The position numbers were made by a program, and so were the translations under genes. A DNA stretch of 23,477 nucleotides, taken from a virus. Positions 1 to 6,077 of the stretch are shown one piece after another. The DNA lies in IMG/VR virus record IMGVR_UViG_3300025128_000343, positions 1 through 23,477 of that record; one strand, given 5' to 3'. The notes beneath the pieces are model-generated. The model saw only the letters and a program-made list of their open reading frames with translations. It was not told where the DNA came from and searched no databases. Numbering within the stretch: the stretch's first letter is position 1; every line of letters starts with the position of its first letter.

Positions 1-286
1 CTTCGAATCTAGGTTGTACAAAACCATTATCCCCATCAAGTATGTCACCTGAATCTTCTGTAGTTACAGTAGTTGTCGTTGTTGTTGTGGTAGTTTCTGT
101 TATGACTGTGTATCCATCAGCACCATGTTCTGTGGTTTCTATTATATCTTCTACTATTGTTTCTTCTACACCTGGCGTACATACTCCTGTTGCTGTAACA
201 GGACACTCAGCTCTAAGGGACGAAGGCAACAATGCCAGAATGCATAACCATGCCAGCAAGAATAAATTTGAGAAATTTTTGTCCAT
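1..286 (-). CDS. Threonine-rich secreted protein, partial (C-terminus beyond window)
   Basis: I did not recognise the family. Reading the minus strand from the ATG at 284-286 gives 95 residues open to the window edge. Residues 1-26 look like a signal peptide: a short polar start (MDKNFSN), a leucine-rich core, then SSLRA before EC. After it come CPVTATGVC, an acidic stretch and a run of nine threonines near residues 64-73, followed by an acidic, glycine-containing stretch (EDSGDILDGDNG). The start lies 74 bases inside the preceding gene in another frame, so the two hydrophobic segments are encoded by the same DNA. A secreted or envelope-exposed protein is inferred. The upstream ribosome site is weak, so the start is the least certain part. 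Confidence 0.6.
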   Translation of the reverse strand, partial: MDKNFSNLFLLAWLCILALLPSSLRAECPVTATGVCTPGVEETIVEDIIETTEHGADGYTVITETTTTTTTTTVTTEDSGDILDGDNGFVQPRFE

Positions 287-782
287 CCGTCAATCCAGTT
301 GTTTTGTTTTCTTCTTTTTTTACCATTTCTACTTTCTTATATACTTCTGATCCTTCAGGTATCATGTCAGGGTTCTCTTCCCATTTAGCACGTGCACTAT
401 CACCTATATCACCCATGTAAGGACATACTGTGCCTGCCATATACATCGCATCCCACACACGAGGGTCAGCACATAATGTAGATACTGCAGCAACTTTCAT
501 GCCCATTGAGTATAAAGATCTAGATAATTTTATACGTTCACAATTTTCATCGGTGATTGTAATACCGCTGCTAATACCAAGGATCTGGGTTTGTACTGCA
601 CCTGCAGCTGCTGTCTTACACACGTCAGAGTTGTTTACTACAACACTAGGTGAGCTAGCAGTTGGTGGTGCCTTGTCCGTTACCACGGTCGAAGACACCG
701 TTGTATTTGTATCAGCGCCCTTTGCGCTAGTTATAGCGGCAACGACTAATATAAAAGTTAAAATAAAAAATAATAATTTCAT
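213..782 (-). CDS. Secreted hypothetical protein with four cysteines
   Basis: Unrecognised 189-residue protein. The N-terminus (MKLLFFILTFILVVAA, then SAKGAD) is a typical signal peptide with probable cleavage near residue 22. A threonine/serine-rich linker follows to about residue 50, then a compact region with cysteines at 55, 81, 104 and 120, which could form disulfides outside the cytoplasm. The last twenty residues are hydrophobic and may form a C-terminal anchor. The start overlaps the stop of the gene before it by four bases (ATGA type), indicating translational coupling. The 3' end overlaps the next gene by 74 bases. An extracytoplasmic phage accessory protein is inferred; the molecular role is unknown. 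Confidence 0.75.
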   Translation of the reverse strand: MKLLFFILTFILVVAAITSAKGADTNTTVSSTVVTDKAPPTASSPSVVVNNSDVCKTAAAGAVQTQILGISSGITITDENCERIKLSRSLYSMGMKVAAVSTLCADPRVWDAMYMAGTVCPYMGDIGDSARAKWEENPDMIPEGSEVYKKVEMVKKEENKTTGLTDGQKFLKFILAGMVMHSGIVAFVP

Positions 783-1012
783 AAACTTAGCTTATGCATA
801 CCTTGTATAGGAAAAGCCTCGAAAGGTAAACAATACCCTGTTGTCTTTAAATTCTCTTTATATTCCAAGGGTTTAGACTCGTAAATGTTTAAATAAGTTG
901 TCAGTGCTTGCATGCATTCTTCCTCGTTAGGATACAAAAAAGAATTGTTCTTTACTGAGGGCATACCAGGCATTGAGATTAATAAATATAGTAACCAAAT
1001 TTTAACTGTCAT
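779..1012 (-). CDS. Small secreted or membrane-anchored hypothetical protein
   Basis: This 77-residue protein begins with a hydrophobic N-terminus (KIWLLYLLISMPGMPS) that reads as a signal peptide or signal anchor. Two cysteines (33 and 61) remain in the exported part and could pair. It overlaps both neighbours by four bases at start and stop, so it is clearly embedded in a minus-strand operon. I do not recognise a family. The position between two other genes, one with a signal peptide, suggests a shared extracytoplasmic function. A spanin-type lysis protein was considered, but no lipobox or coiled coil is visible. Confidence 0.7.
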   Translation of the reverse strand: MTVKIWLLYLLISMPGMPSVKNNSFLYPNEEECMQALTTYLNIYESKPLEYKENLKTTGYCLPFEAFPIQGMHKLSL

Positions 1013-1650
1013 TCTTGTTGTTTTAAATCATAAAAATAGTTTGTGTCATCACCAGCTGTCCATTTACTTTTGTTTTCAACGGAGTAATATTTACTTGACA
1101 CTTTAAAATCAGGTTGCAATGTTTTAGCAGGCGTTAAGGATTTGTCGTAGAATATAACTCTATTATTAGGTTGGGCAGCGTAATGCCCATTATCTAATTC
1201 TATTATATTAAACGATTTGTGCTCCTCTGGGACCTCTGAGTAATTTACGTTAAGGATGTTTGTATCCGCATGGCAACTATCAATCGTAAATAAGTATTCA
1301 CCATAGTACCATTTCTTTGATGGTGCAAGATATTTACAACGTGTTCCAGCAAGCGAGGATTTTTCTACAATAGTTATGTGGTAGCTAAATGCATCCCACA
1401 GTTCTAATTCTTCTAGTTCAAGACTATCTTTAATATCAGGGGAATTAACAAAAGCACTAATAGGGAGCTTATCATATAGAGCACCATATTCCGGCAGATA
1501 CGTTTCAAAGTAGAGCGCTCTGCCTTGGATAGACTTACAAGTAACCCAAACACCTTCTACAAATTCTCCATGACCCTTTTGATGATCATATAGATATTCT
1601 TTTTTTATATATACTTTTGTTGGTGGTAGATTTGCTACTAGAAATGACAT
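1009..1650 (-). CDS. Conserved-looking hypothetical phage protein, first gene of the minus operon
   Basis: Unrecognised 213-residue soluble protein without a signal peptide or membrane segment. It is rich in aromatic residues (for example KWYYGEYLF near the middle and NYFYDLKQQE at the end) and has alternating beta-strand-like stretches, consistent with an all-beta fold. The start is preceded on the minus strand by GAGGGG about five bases away, a good ribosome site. Downstream genes are coupled by four-base overlaps. Its partners look exported, so it may act with them, or it may be a virion protein; neither can be decided here. Confidence 0.75.
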   Translation of the reverse strand: MSFLVANLPPTKVYIKKEYLYDHQKGHGEFVEGVWVTCKSIQGRALYFETYLPEYGALYDKLPISAFVNSPDIKDSLELEELELWDAFSYHITIVEKSSLAGTRCKYLAPSKKWYYGEYLFTIDSCHADTNILNVNYSEVPEEHKSFNIIELDNGHYAAQPNNRVIFYDKSLTPAKTLQPDFKVSSKYYSVENKSKWTAGDDTNYFYDLKQQE

Positions 1651-1734
1651 GGCCCCTCATATAATATTTATGTGGTTCGTATTTTAACCATTTTATAAAT
1701 TTTTTCCAGTAATTTAACATAGTCCTTTAATTGG

Positions 1735-1766
1735 GGACCAAGGCACTACTTGAGTGCGCTTAGTCC
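1735..1766. other. Stable imperfect hairpin
   Basis: GGAC at 1735-1738 pairs with GTCC at 1763-1766, AAG at 1740-1742 with CTT at 1759-1761, and GCACT at 1743-1747 with AGTGC at 1753-1757. The loop is ACTTG, with one mismatch and one bulge. There is no adjacent T-run, so it is not a classic intrinsic terminator. It could be a structured untranslated RNA element of the minus operon or a DNA cruciform near the DnaA-box match. Confidence 0.4.
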
Positions 1767-1847
1767 ACCGAGATGAAATGAAGTTGAGAACTTTATGTGT
1801 ACATTATGTGTCAGTTTTGTGCAAGAAAAAAATGCTTGACATGTTTT

Positions 1848-1856
1848 TTATCCACA
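1848..1856 (+). promoter_or_regulatory. DnaA-box match
   Basis: TTATCCACA is an exact match to the high-affinity bacterial DnaA box. It is isolated from the 5.0-7.3 kb cluster of identical boxes but shares a nearby GTTTTCTGC motif with it. DnaA binding is inferred. Confidence 0.5.
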
Positions 1857-1917
1857 GTGTCAATAAAATAATTTTACTTGACATTTAAAAATGGCTGTTT
1901 TCTGCTAAATAAAATGC

Positions 1918-1946
1918 TTGTTTTGTTCACGTGAACATGGTATAAG
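1918..1946 (+). promoter_or_regulatory. Sigma70-type promoter with palindromic operator in its spacer
   Basis: A -35 element TTGTTT (1918-1923) and a -10 element TATAAG (1941-1946) are separated by exactly 17 bases. Within that spacer, 1924-1937 is a perfect 14-base palindrome, TGTTCACGTGAACA. A palindrome filling a promoter spacer is the usual position for a dimeric repressor site. It would drive the small-gene operon starting at 2172. The -35 box is poor (three of six), so promoter strength is uncertain or activator-dependent. Candidate regulators encoded here are the winged-helix-like protein at 2172 and the LexA-type protein at 3588. Confidence 0.6.
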
Positions 1947-2171
1947 CATCTATACGAAAGAGAAGGCCAACACAATTGCAATGGGTTGGTACTCTCTGGC
2001 TGAACAACAATCACAAAGTTGTAAAGCACATTTTTAGGGAAGTACGGACAAGTGTCTGAGGTAACTAAGGGTGGTACTGAAGTAGCGTTATTATGTAGAA
2101 CATGATTTGTCGTGAAAAGGTTGTAGGTGCGGTCATGCAAATCCTGCGAGAGCTTTCGTATTAATAGAATT

Positions 2172-2411
2172 ATGATTAGTATAAAAAAATTTGAAGAGTG
2201 GTTAAATAAATCTGATAAAGGTAATAAGATTACTTATTACCGTGGATATATTATGGCACCACAGCTACAGAAGTTTTCTCCTACTACTGATGAGCGTAGG
2301 GTTAATAGTCTAAAGCGGCACGTTCAAAAAATATACGATAAGGGTCTTATTACTTTGGTTCAAAAGAAACATGGTGATTTAGATTACGAATACATAGCAG
2401 TGAGGAAATGA
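2172..2411 (+). CDS. Small putative winged-helix DNA-binding protein
   Basis: This 79-residue protein is the first gene of the plus-strand operon. The opening (MISIKKFEEWLNKSDKG, then KITYYRGYIM) resembles small phage proteins found in early regions. The second half (RRVNSLKRHVQKIYDKGLI, then TLVQKKHGDLDYEYIAVR) reads as a helix followed by a beta-hairpin wing, as in winged-helix domains. The ATG at 2172 was preferred to an in-frame GTG at 2127, which would add a cysteine-rich tail not typical of such a domain, although neither has a strong ribosome site. It may act as a transcription regulator, perhaps on the upstream palindromic promoter. The function is inferred from fold resemblance only. 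Confidence 0.65.
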   Translation: MISIKKFEEWLNKSDKGNKITYYRGYIMAPQLQKFSPTTDERRVNSLKRHVQKIYDKGLITLVQKKHGDLDYEYIAVRK

Positions 2412-2509
2412 TGTGGGATATATTTTGGTTTTTTATGGTACCGATTAAAATTATTATTGGATTTTATTTGGCGTATCATGCGTCAATGTTTTTGTTAGGA
2501 TTATTATGA
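2408..2509 (+). CDS. Tiny membrane protein (33 residues)
   Basis: ATG at 2408 overlaps the previous stop, and its own TGA at 2507-2509 overlaps the next ATG, so it sits in a chain of coupled genes. The product is almost entirely hydrophobic and aromatic (DIFWFFMVPIKIIIGFYLAY, then SMFLLGLL), enough for one or two membrane passes. I do not recognise a family. Coupling on both sides is the main argument that it is real; a role as a small inner-membrane effector is a guess. Confidence 0.5.
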   Translation: MMWDIFWFFMVPIKIIIGFYLAYHASMFLLGLL

Positions 2510-2676
2510 GTGTGATTAAAGAGGTTAGTGTTCATGATGAATTAAAACGTGCACGTGATGAATTTTACGATGCGATGTTTGAAGGTGATGAAGAGCGTAT
2601 GTGTGCAGCTAATAATGCTGTAGGTTATTATGAATCAATGGGTGGTATCTCGTGCCCCGAGTACCCAGGCTTTTAA
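2506..2676 (+). CDS. Small hypothetical protein
   Basis: This 56-residue protein starts at an ATG that overlaps the preceding stop (ATGA) and ends just before the ribosome site AAGGAG of the next gene. The sequence is a charged helix (SVIKEVSVHDELKRARDEFY) with a short tail that includes two cysteines and ends in EYPGF. It is soluble with no visible catalytic motif. The operon position supports it being expressed with the regulator-like genes around it. Function unknown. Confidence 0.6.
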   Translation: MSVIKEVSVHDELKRARDEFYDAMFEGDEERMCAANNAVGYYESMGGISCPEYPGF

Positions 2677-2686
2677 GGAGAAATAT

Positions 2687-2962
2687 ATGGTAGATAGTTT
2701 AAAGCAGGCAGGCGTTGAGATTCGTAAGATATTATATGAGTGTGAACGTGATGGTGATAACTTTGATGTGACTCTTAATAAGGTGAGTGATGTGAAAGTT
2801 TTGGGTGAATCATTTTCTACGTTGATGCTGATGAAGATTATAGATAAGTTTGCTGAGGAATATGAAACGCGGAACAAGGCCCAGGCATCAGTACACACAG
2901 AGGAAGATTTAAGGGACCAGTACAATACGTCGGCTTCACGATGGAACCAAAATCTAAATTAA
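2687..2962 (+). CDS. Small acidic helical hypothetical protein
   Basis: The 91-residue reading starts at ATG 2687, chosen because AAGGAG lies about seven bases upstream; an earlier in-frame start at 2630 would lie inside the previous gene and lacks a site. The product is mostly charged helices (EIRKILYECERDGDNFDV; LMLMKIIDKFAEEYETRN). No known domain is evident. Its stop is shared with the ATG of the next gene in a TAATG arrangement, so translation is likely coupled. Confidence 0.65.
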   Translation: MVDSLKQAGVEIRKILYECERDGDNFDVTLNKVSDVKVLGESFSTLMLMKIIDKFAEEYETRNKAQASVHTEEDLRDQYNTSASRWNQNLN

Positions 2963-3240
2963 TGGATATCAATTCAGTACCTATGGTACGTGTGACGTGG
3001 GTTGATGCTCGTGACACTGAAACAGGTTGGCTTGATATAAAAGATGTAATGAATGCACCTTTAGCTATTTGCCAGGAAGTTGGTTGGATGGCTGTTAATA
3101 ATGATGAGAAAATAGTCATTATGCGTTCATATAGTAAAGATAAGGATGATACATCTGGTGGTGGCGCGATTGCTATTCCACAGGGGTGGATTAAAAAAAT
3201 AGAATACTTACAGGTGGGACATGCAGACGTACGAAATTAA
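2962..3240 (+). CDS. Small conserved-looking phage protein (beta-rich)
   Basis: The 92-residue product (MDINSVPMVRVTWVDARDTE onward) has a beta-rich pattern: VRVTWVDA, GWLDIKDV, EVGWMAVNNDEKIVIMRS, then AIAIPQGWIKKIEYL. Similar small proteins occur in early regions of many phages, but I cannot name an established family. The ATG at 2962 overlaps the preceding stop (TAATG) and was preferred; an in-frame ATG at 2941 would add seven residues. The repeated tryptophans and short strands suggest an SH3-like or OB-like small barrel. No catalytic residues stand out. Confidence 0.65.
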   Translation: MDINSVPMVRVTWVDARDTETGWLDIKDVMNAPLAICQEVGWMAVNNDEKIVIMRSYSKDKDDTSGGGAIAIPQGWIKKIEYLQVGHADVRN

Positions 3241-3616
3241 TTTATGGTTAGATAAGAAGGTTATAGAGAAGGTTATTAAGCAATTTGAAAATGATGAGGA
3301 AGTACAGGAGTATATTAAGAACAATTTTGATACTACCCCAGACCCAGAATATCCATCATTAGATCCTACACGTGGTTATGTTAGACCTAAAGCATCCAAG
3401 TATATTATTACGTGGGCCAAGGTACACACATATGTAAGGAAGAAAGCACCAAATAGGATTGAGTTAACTGAAGACGAAAAAGAGATACAAAAGACTCTTG
3501 AGGCATCTATTACTAAAGAAGCTATTGATGAGTGGGGTCAAAATGAAATGTTAAGAGAAGTAAGCAAAGAATATTGGAGTCACCCAGATGCAAAAGGCCT
3601 TGAAGAAAAAAGATAA
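3221..3616 (+). CDS. Hypothetical protein, lysine/glutamate-rich
   Basis: Unrecognised 131-residue soluble protein. It overlaps the preceding gene by 20 bases and the next by 29, and its ATG follows GGTGGG. The first part is helical (KKVIEKVIKQFENDEEVQEY), the middle contains a proline-rich turn (TTPDPEYPSLDPTRGYV), and the rest is basic and acidic helix. No enzymatic motif is visible. Its position just before a LexA-like gene and the terminase suggests an early or middle gene with a regulatory or DNA-associated role. Confidence 0.65.
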   Translation: MQTYEINLWLDKKVIEKVIKQFENDEEVQEYIKNNFDTTPDPEYPSLDPTRGYVRPKASKYIITWAKVHTYVRKKAPNRIELTEDEKEIQKTLEASITKEAIDEWGQNEMLREVSKEYWSHPDAKGLEEKR

Positions 3617-3824
3617 AGAAGGGTTAACACCCAAACAAAAGAAGTTTTATGATGTGATAAAAGACTTCGTAAAAGCTAATGGGTATGCTCCATCGTATGA
3701 AGAAATGAAACAATTGAATAATATGAATTCAAAGAGTCAAGTTCATGGATATGTGCACAGGCTTATAGCTCGTGGTTGGCTTAAAAATGGGAATGGCAGA
3801 AATCGGTCAATTTCTATTGTATGA
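3588..3824 (+). CDS. Stand-alone LexA-type winged-helix DNA-binding protein
   Basis: The 78-residue protein aligns by eye with the N-terminal DNA-binding domain of LexA: LTPKQKKFYDVIKDFVKANG, then YAPSYEEM, SKSQVHGYVHRLIARGWL and a final RSISIV. In LexA this domain recognises operator DNA, and a serine protease domain follows. Here the chain stops after the winged helix, so it has no self-cleavage domain and should not respond to RecA. GGAG lies about eight bases upstream of the ATG. The gene sits directly upstream of the repeated GTGACAC sites in front of the terminase genes, so it is a natural candidate to bind them. The fold is fairly sure; the target is inferred. Confidence 0.8.
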   Translation: MQKALKKKDKEGLTPKQKKFYDVIKDFVKANGYAPSYEEMKQLNNMNSKSQVHGYVHRLIARGWLKNGNGRNRSISIV

Positions 3825-3885
3825 GTCACATGTATAGTGTATATTTTGCTCAAAAGTTTTTTTTATTTTTAAATACCGGGATATT

Positions 3886-3957
3886 GGTGACACAGTGACA
3901 CATTTGGTCAATTATCTATATAATTCAATTAGTTATGTTGTGTCACCTATGTGTCAC
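3886..3957 (+). promoter_or_regulatory. Terminase promoter flanked by repeated GTGACAC sites
   Basis: A perfect -10 box TATAAT (3919-3924) lies 18 bases after GTGACA (3895-3900), a five-of-six -35 match. GTGACAC occurs at 3887-3893 and 3895-3901, and its reverse complement GTGTCAC at 3940-3946 and 3951-3957, so paired sites flank the -10 box in opposite orientations. A fifth copy lies inside the downstream gene at 4072-4078. This looks like a multi-site operator able to loop or occlude the promoter. Alternatively the repeats could be recognised by the small terminase subunit at packaging. Confidence 0.65.
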
Positions 3958-4037
3958 TACTCTAAACAACGCAAGGCACTTTTTTGTTTTTTAAGAACTA
4001 AAATGAGTAAAAACTTAACTATACAGCGGGTTAGCGG

Positions 4038-4649
4038 ATGGTAGATAAAAGATTGGTTGCCGACACAAGTGGTGACACAAAAGATATGTCTCTTAAACAC
4101 CCTAAAGGAAGAGATGGGTTGACTGATAGGCAGAGGATATTTGTTAAAATTTATACTGATAATGAAGGTAGGTTGACTCCAACAGAATGTGCAAGACAAG
4201 CAGGTTACAAAGAAGAGAGAGCAGCTATCACTGCATCAGAACTATTAAATGGAAAACAACATCCAAAAGTAGTAGAAGCTGTTTTGGCAAGACGTGCGGA
4301 ACTAGAAAAAACACATGAAGTTAAATTAAGTAAGCATGTACAAGAATTGGCTAGACTTCGTGATCGTTCTCTTTCAGAGAAGTCTTATAGTGCTGCTGTT
4401 AATGCTGAGCGGTTGCGTGGACAAGCTGCAGGATTGTACATCGATAGAAAAGAAATCAGAACAGGTTCAATTGACAGTATGTCTAGAGAAGAAGTTTTAG
4501 CTAAGTTAAAGGAAATAGGATTAGATGGAAAATTTAAAAAAGAAGGTAATCAAACTATTATTCAAGTCGAAGAGGAATCCAATAGCGAAGGACTTAAAGA
4601 CATCACCCCAGTACAAACAAAAGATAGTAAAAAACAGAAAAAAGTATGA
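4038..4649 (+). CDS. terS: Terminase small subunit
   Basis: The small terminase subunit recognises phage DNA and feeds it to the large subunit for packaging. The 203-residue product has the expected helix-turn-helix near residues 30-80: LTDRQRIFVKIYTDN, TPTECARQAGYK, ITASELLNGKQHPKVVEAV. This pattern is that of the Terminase_2 family. A helical central part (residues 85-140) would form the oligomerisation core, and the tail is charged and lysine-rich. The start follows the repeated GTGACAC promoter region. It overlaps the nuclease gene by four bases. The large subunit is not adjacent but 2.8 kb away, with the repeat-rich segment between. Confidence 0.8.
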   Translation: MVDKRLVADTSGDTKDMSLKHPKGRDGLTDRQRIFVKIYTDNEGRLTPTECARQAGYKEERAAITASELLNGKQHPKVVEAVLARRAELEKTHEVKLSKHVQELARLRDRSLSEKSYSAAVNAERLRGQAAGLYIDRKEIRTGSIDSMSREEVLAKLKEIGLDGKFKKEGNQTIIQVEEESNSEGLKDITPVQTKDSKKQKKV

Positions 4650-5053
4650 CCGTAAAAGGGGAGACAAATTTTTGGAAGACTTTAAAGACATCATTAGAAG
4701 GTGGTGAATATATTGTTTCACGCCTTGAATCATACGTTACGCCAGGATTCCCGGATTGCCTTATTTATAACAAGGTTACAGGTTTCTTTACAATTGAATT
4801 AAAGGTTATTAATAGTAATAATAAGGTAACCGTTTCACCCTTCCAAATCGCATGGAATATGCGTCATAGTTTAGCAGGAGCAAAGTCATATATCTTGGTT
4901 GGGGGGCTTCCCAACCACCATGTTAAATTGTTTCATGGGTGCAAAACCAAGGAACTAGGCCAAAGCACCGTGGACCAAGTACCTGGGCTCTATGAAGGGA
5001 GGCTCGTGGACCTTGACCTAAGCAAAATCGTGTCAAACTCCGAAACTCCCTAA
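4646..5053 (+). CDS. PD-(D/E)XK nuclease (VRR-NUC-like)
   Basis: A 135-residue protein with the pattern of small phage PD-(D/E)XK nucleases: GFPD at residues 34-37, ELK at 51-53, and a conserved glutamine downstream (SPFQIAW, Q67). A glutamate near residue 28 may complete the metal site. Such proteins cut DNA with magnesium and in phages may resolve branched DNA or assist terminase during packaging. The start overlaps the small terminase stop (ATGA), supporting joint expression and a packaging-related role. The 3' end is odd: its last codons already contain two AAACTCC repeats of the following spacer. A GG-rich hairpin with eight-base arms lies in the coding DNA at 4896-4917. Confidence 0.8.
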   Translation: MTVKGETNFWKTLKTSLEGGEYIVSRLESYVTPGFPDCLIYNKVTGFFTIELKVINSNNKVTVSPFQIAWNMRHSLAGAKSYILVGGLPNHHVKLFHGCKTKELGQSTVDQVPGLYEGRLVDLDLSKIVSNSETP

Positions 5054-5434
5054 TAATAATTTCTTGTGGACAAGCTGTGGATAAGTCGCAGCTACGCACC
5101 GGGCGCGCCCGCTGCCCAAACTCCCCAAACTCCCCTTAGTTTTTCCCAGTTTTCTGCGGATTCGTTTCACGCATCTCTGCAGCCCGGGCCAGGAAGCAGC
5201 GTAGCTTCAGTCCTGAAACTCCCAAACTCCCCAATGTTTCTCCCGTTTTTTTGTGGATCCTATCCTGCATCCCCAGCTGCCGGGCGCGCCGGGAGTTCTG
5301 TGGTTCATACCATTCAGGTAATGGTCGAAGTTCCGTGAAGCTCGGAAAGTTATCCACAACTAATTTGCGTGGGTGGTTGCATGTGATGTCATTAGGTGTT
5401 ATATTATAGTTAGAAATATAACAAAGGAGTTAAT
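5054..5434. other. Gene-less spacer with repeats and GC-rich palindromes
   Basis: No gene is supported here. In order the spacer has TGTGGACAA (5065-5073, one base off a DnaA box), TGTGGATAA (5076-5084), the palindrome CGGGCGCGCCCG (5100-5111), two AAACTCCCC, GTTTTCTGC (5149-5157), GCCCGGGC (5182-5189), two more AAACTCC, CCGGGCGCGCCGGG (5280-5293), TTATCCACA (5350-5358) and the promoter of the next gene. The last GC-rich 14-mer recurs exactly at 5837-5850. Open frames through it on both strands are low-complexity consequences of the GC-rich repeats. Confidence 0.65.
5377..5422 (+). promoter_or_regulatory. Promoter with inverted repeat over the -10 box
   Basis: TTGCAT (5377-5382) and TATATT (5400-5405) are 17 bases apart. 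GTTATATT at 5398-5405 pairs with AATATAAC at 5415-5422, an eight-base inverted repeat covering the -10 box and the likely start site. The ribosome site AAAGGAG follows at 5424-5429. This is a good self-contained promoter for the gene at 5435, probably under repressor control. Confidence 0.6.
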
Positions 5435-5659
5435 ATGGTTTTACCAGAAGATAGTAGCAATCCAATAGTGGAAGTGCTCAAAGAAATAGCTGAGTCTTTA
5501 GATAAGAACACAGATATACTAAATAGAATATGTAATCATTATGATTCGGTTGTTCCTGTAATGAAGAAGAATCAAGAAGTGGTCGCATTAGCAAACGAAG
5601 ATAACCGAAGTACACTCGATAAGATGTATGACGGAATCTTCAGTACTAACGAGAGTTAG
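5435..5659 (+). CDS. Small acidic helical hypothetical protein
   Basis: This 74-residue protein has its own promoter and a strong ribosome site (AAAGGAG, five bases before ATG). The sequence is acidic and helical (NPIVEVLKEIAESLDKN, then TDILNRICNHYDSVVPVM), suggesting a short coiled coil or a small protein-binding adaptor. I do not recognise a family. It stands alone between two copies of the repeat-rich spacer, like the other small genes here. A host-interaction role is only a guess from size and context. Confidence 0.65.
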   Translation: MVLPEDSSNPIVEVLKEIAESLDKNTDILNRICNHYDSVVPVMKKNQEVVALANEDNRSTLDKMYDGIFSTNES

Positions 5660-5987
5660 GCACATTTAGGGGGGGTTGTCAAACTCCCAAACTCCCCCTA
5701 ACAAATTAACTGTGGATAACCTGTGGATAAGTCCCGCTGGGGCACCGGGCCCGCAGCGTACAAACTCCCTGAAACTCCCAAACTCCCCAATAATAAATCC
5801 AGGTTTTCTGCCGTTTTTTCCAAGCTGGTTTGTACACCGGGCGCGCCGGGGAACTAACGGAGGTGGGTAAAAATTTTGTGGCTGTTTTCTGCCATTTTAT
5901 TTAGCCCGGGTCTTGACTTCAGGCTGGTGCTGCGTTATATAACCAGGAGCTGCAGGAGCTGCAGCGTTAGAATTAGAAAGGAATACA
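5660..5987. other. Second repeat-rich spacer
   Basis: No gene is supported. In order: two AAACTCC, two tandem TGTGGATAA boxes, the palindrome CGGGCCCG (5746-5753), three AAACTCC, GTTTTCTGC (5803-5811), the 14-mer CCGGGCGCGCCGGG (5837-5850, identical to 5280-5293), a second GTTTTCTGC inside a 13-mer (5880-5892) that also occurs at 1893-1905, and GCCCGGGT (5904-5911). Then come the next promoter and two tandem AGGAGCTGC units (5945-5962) at the likely start of transcription. The order of parts closely parallels 5034-5434. Confidence 0.65.
5913..5941 (+). promoter_or_regulatory. Sigma70-type promoter
   Basis: TTGACT (5913-5918) and TATATA (5936-5941) are separated by exactly 17 bases, a close match to the bacterial consensus. 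It lies at the end of a repeat spacer and 47 bases before the ATG of the tiny membrane protein gene. Confidence 0.65.
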
Positions 5988-6077
5988 ATGTTTGATTTTA
6001 TAATAGGAATAATTTTGCCACTGAAATGGATCTTCCTGGCAGTGCTGGTATACTACATAATTACGAAGCTCGCTTAA
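5988..6077 (+). CDS. Tiny single-pass membrane protein (29 residues)
   Basis: Short but well supported: a promoter with a 17-base spacer upstream and AAAGGA about five bases before ATG. The product (MFDFIIGIILPL, then WIFLAVLVYYIITKLA) is one hydrophobic helix, with lysine near the C-terminus. Its TAA stop is the beginning of the AAACTCC cluster at 6076. Small phage membrane peptides of this kind can disturb host membranes or inhibit a host membrane protein, but nothing here proves such a role. No family recognised. Confidence 0.6.
   Translation: MFDFIIGIILPLKWIFLAVLVYYIITKLA

Larger units (their letters stand above)
1651..2171. other. Gene-poor regulatory interval between divergent operons
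   Basis: No convincing gene fills this 521-base gap. It holds a hairpin at 1735-1766, two TTGACAT copies (about 1836 and 1879), a perfect DnaA-box match TTATCCACA at 1848-1856, a GTTTTCTGC motif at 1897-1905 that recurs near 5.1 and 5.8 kb, and a promoter with a palindromic spacer at 1918-1946. After that lies a leader of about 220 bases. The leader has short open frames that are individually weak: 1976-2059 (TTG start after AGAAGG, 27 residues) and 2102-2164 (20 residues). The minus operon must also be transcribed from here; an AT-rich stretch near 1690-1705 could hold its -10 box. Confidence 0.6.

Noticed and set aside
42-420. Plus-strand open frames over the first minus-strand genes
   Set aside because: They mirror the threonine-tract and signal-peptide genes; the valine run is the complement of threonine codons.
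1950-2100. tRNA-like region in the leader
   Set aside because: No acceptor stem, T-loop consensus or anticodon arm could be assembled.
1874-2140. Open frame of 88 residues on the minus strand
   Set aside because: It runs through the promoter palindrome and leader, has no ribosome site, and its composition is not protein-like.
5066-5870. Open frames in the GC-rich spacers (5066-5338, 5136-5357, 5676-5870)
   Set aside because: They translate repeats and palindromes, lack ribosome sites, and occur on both strands as expected for GC-rich stop-poor DNA.
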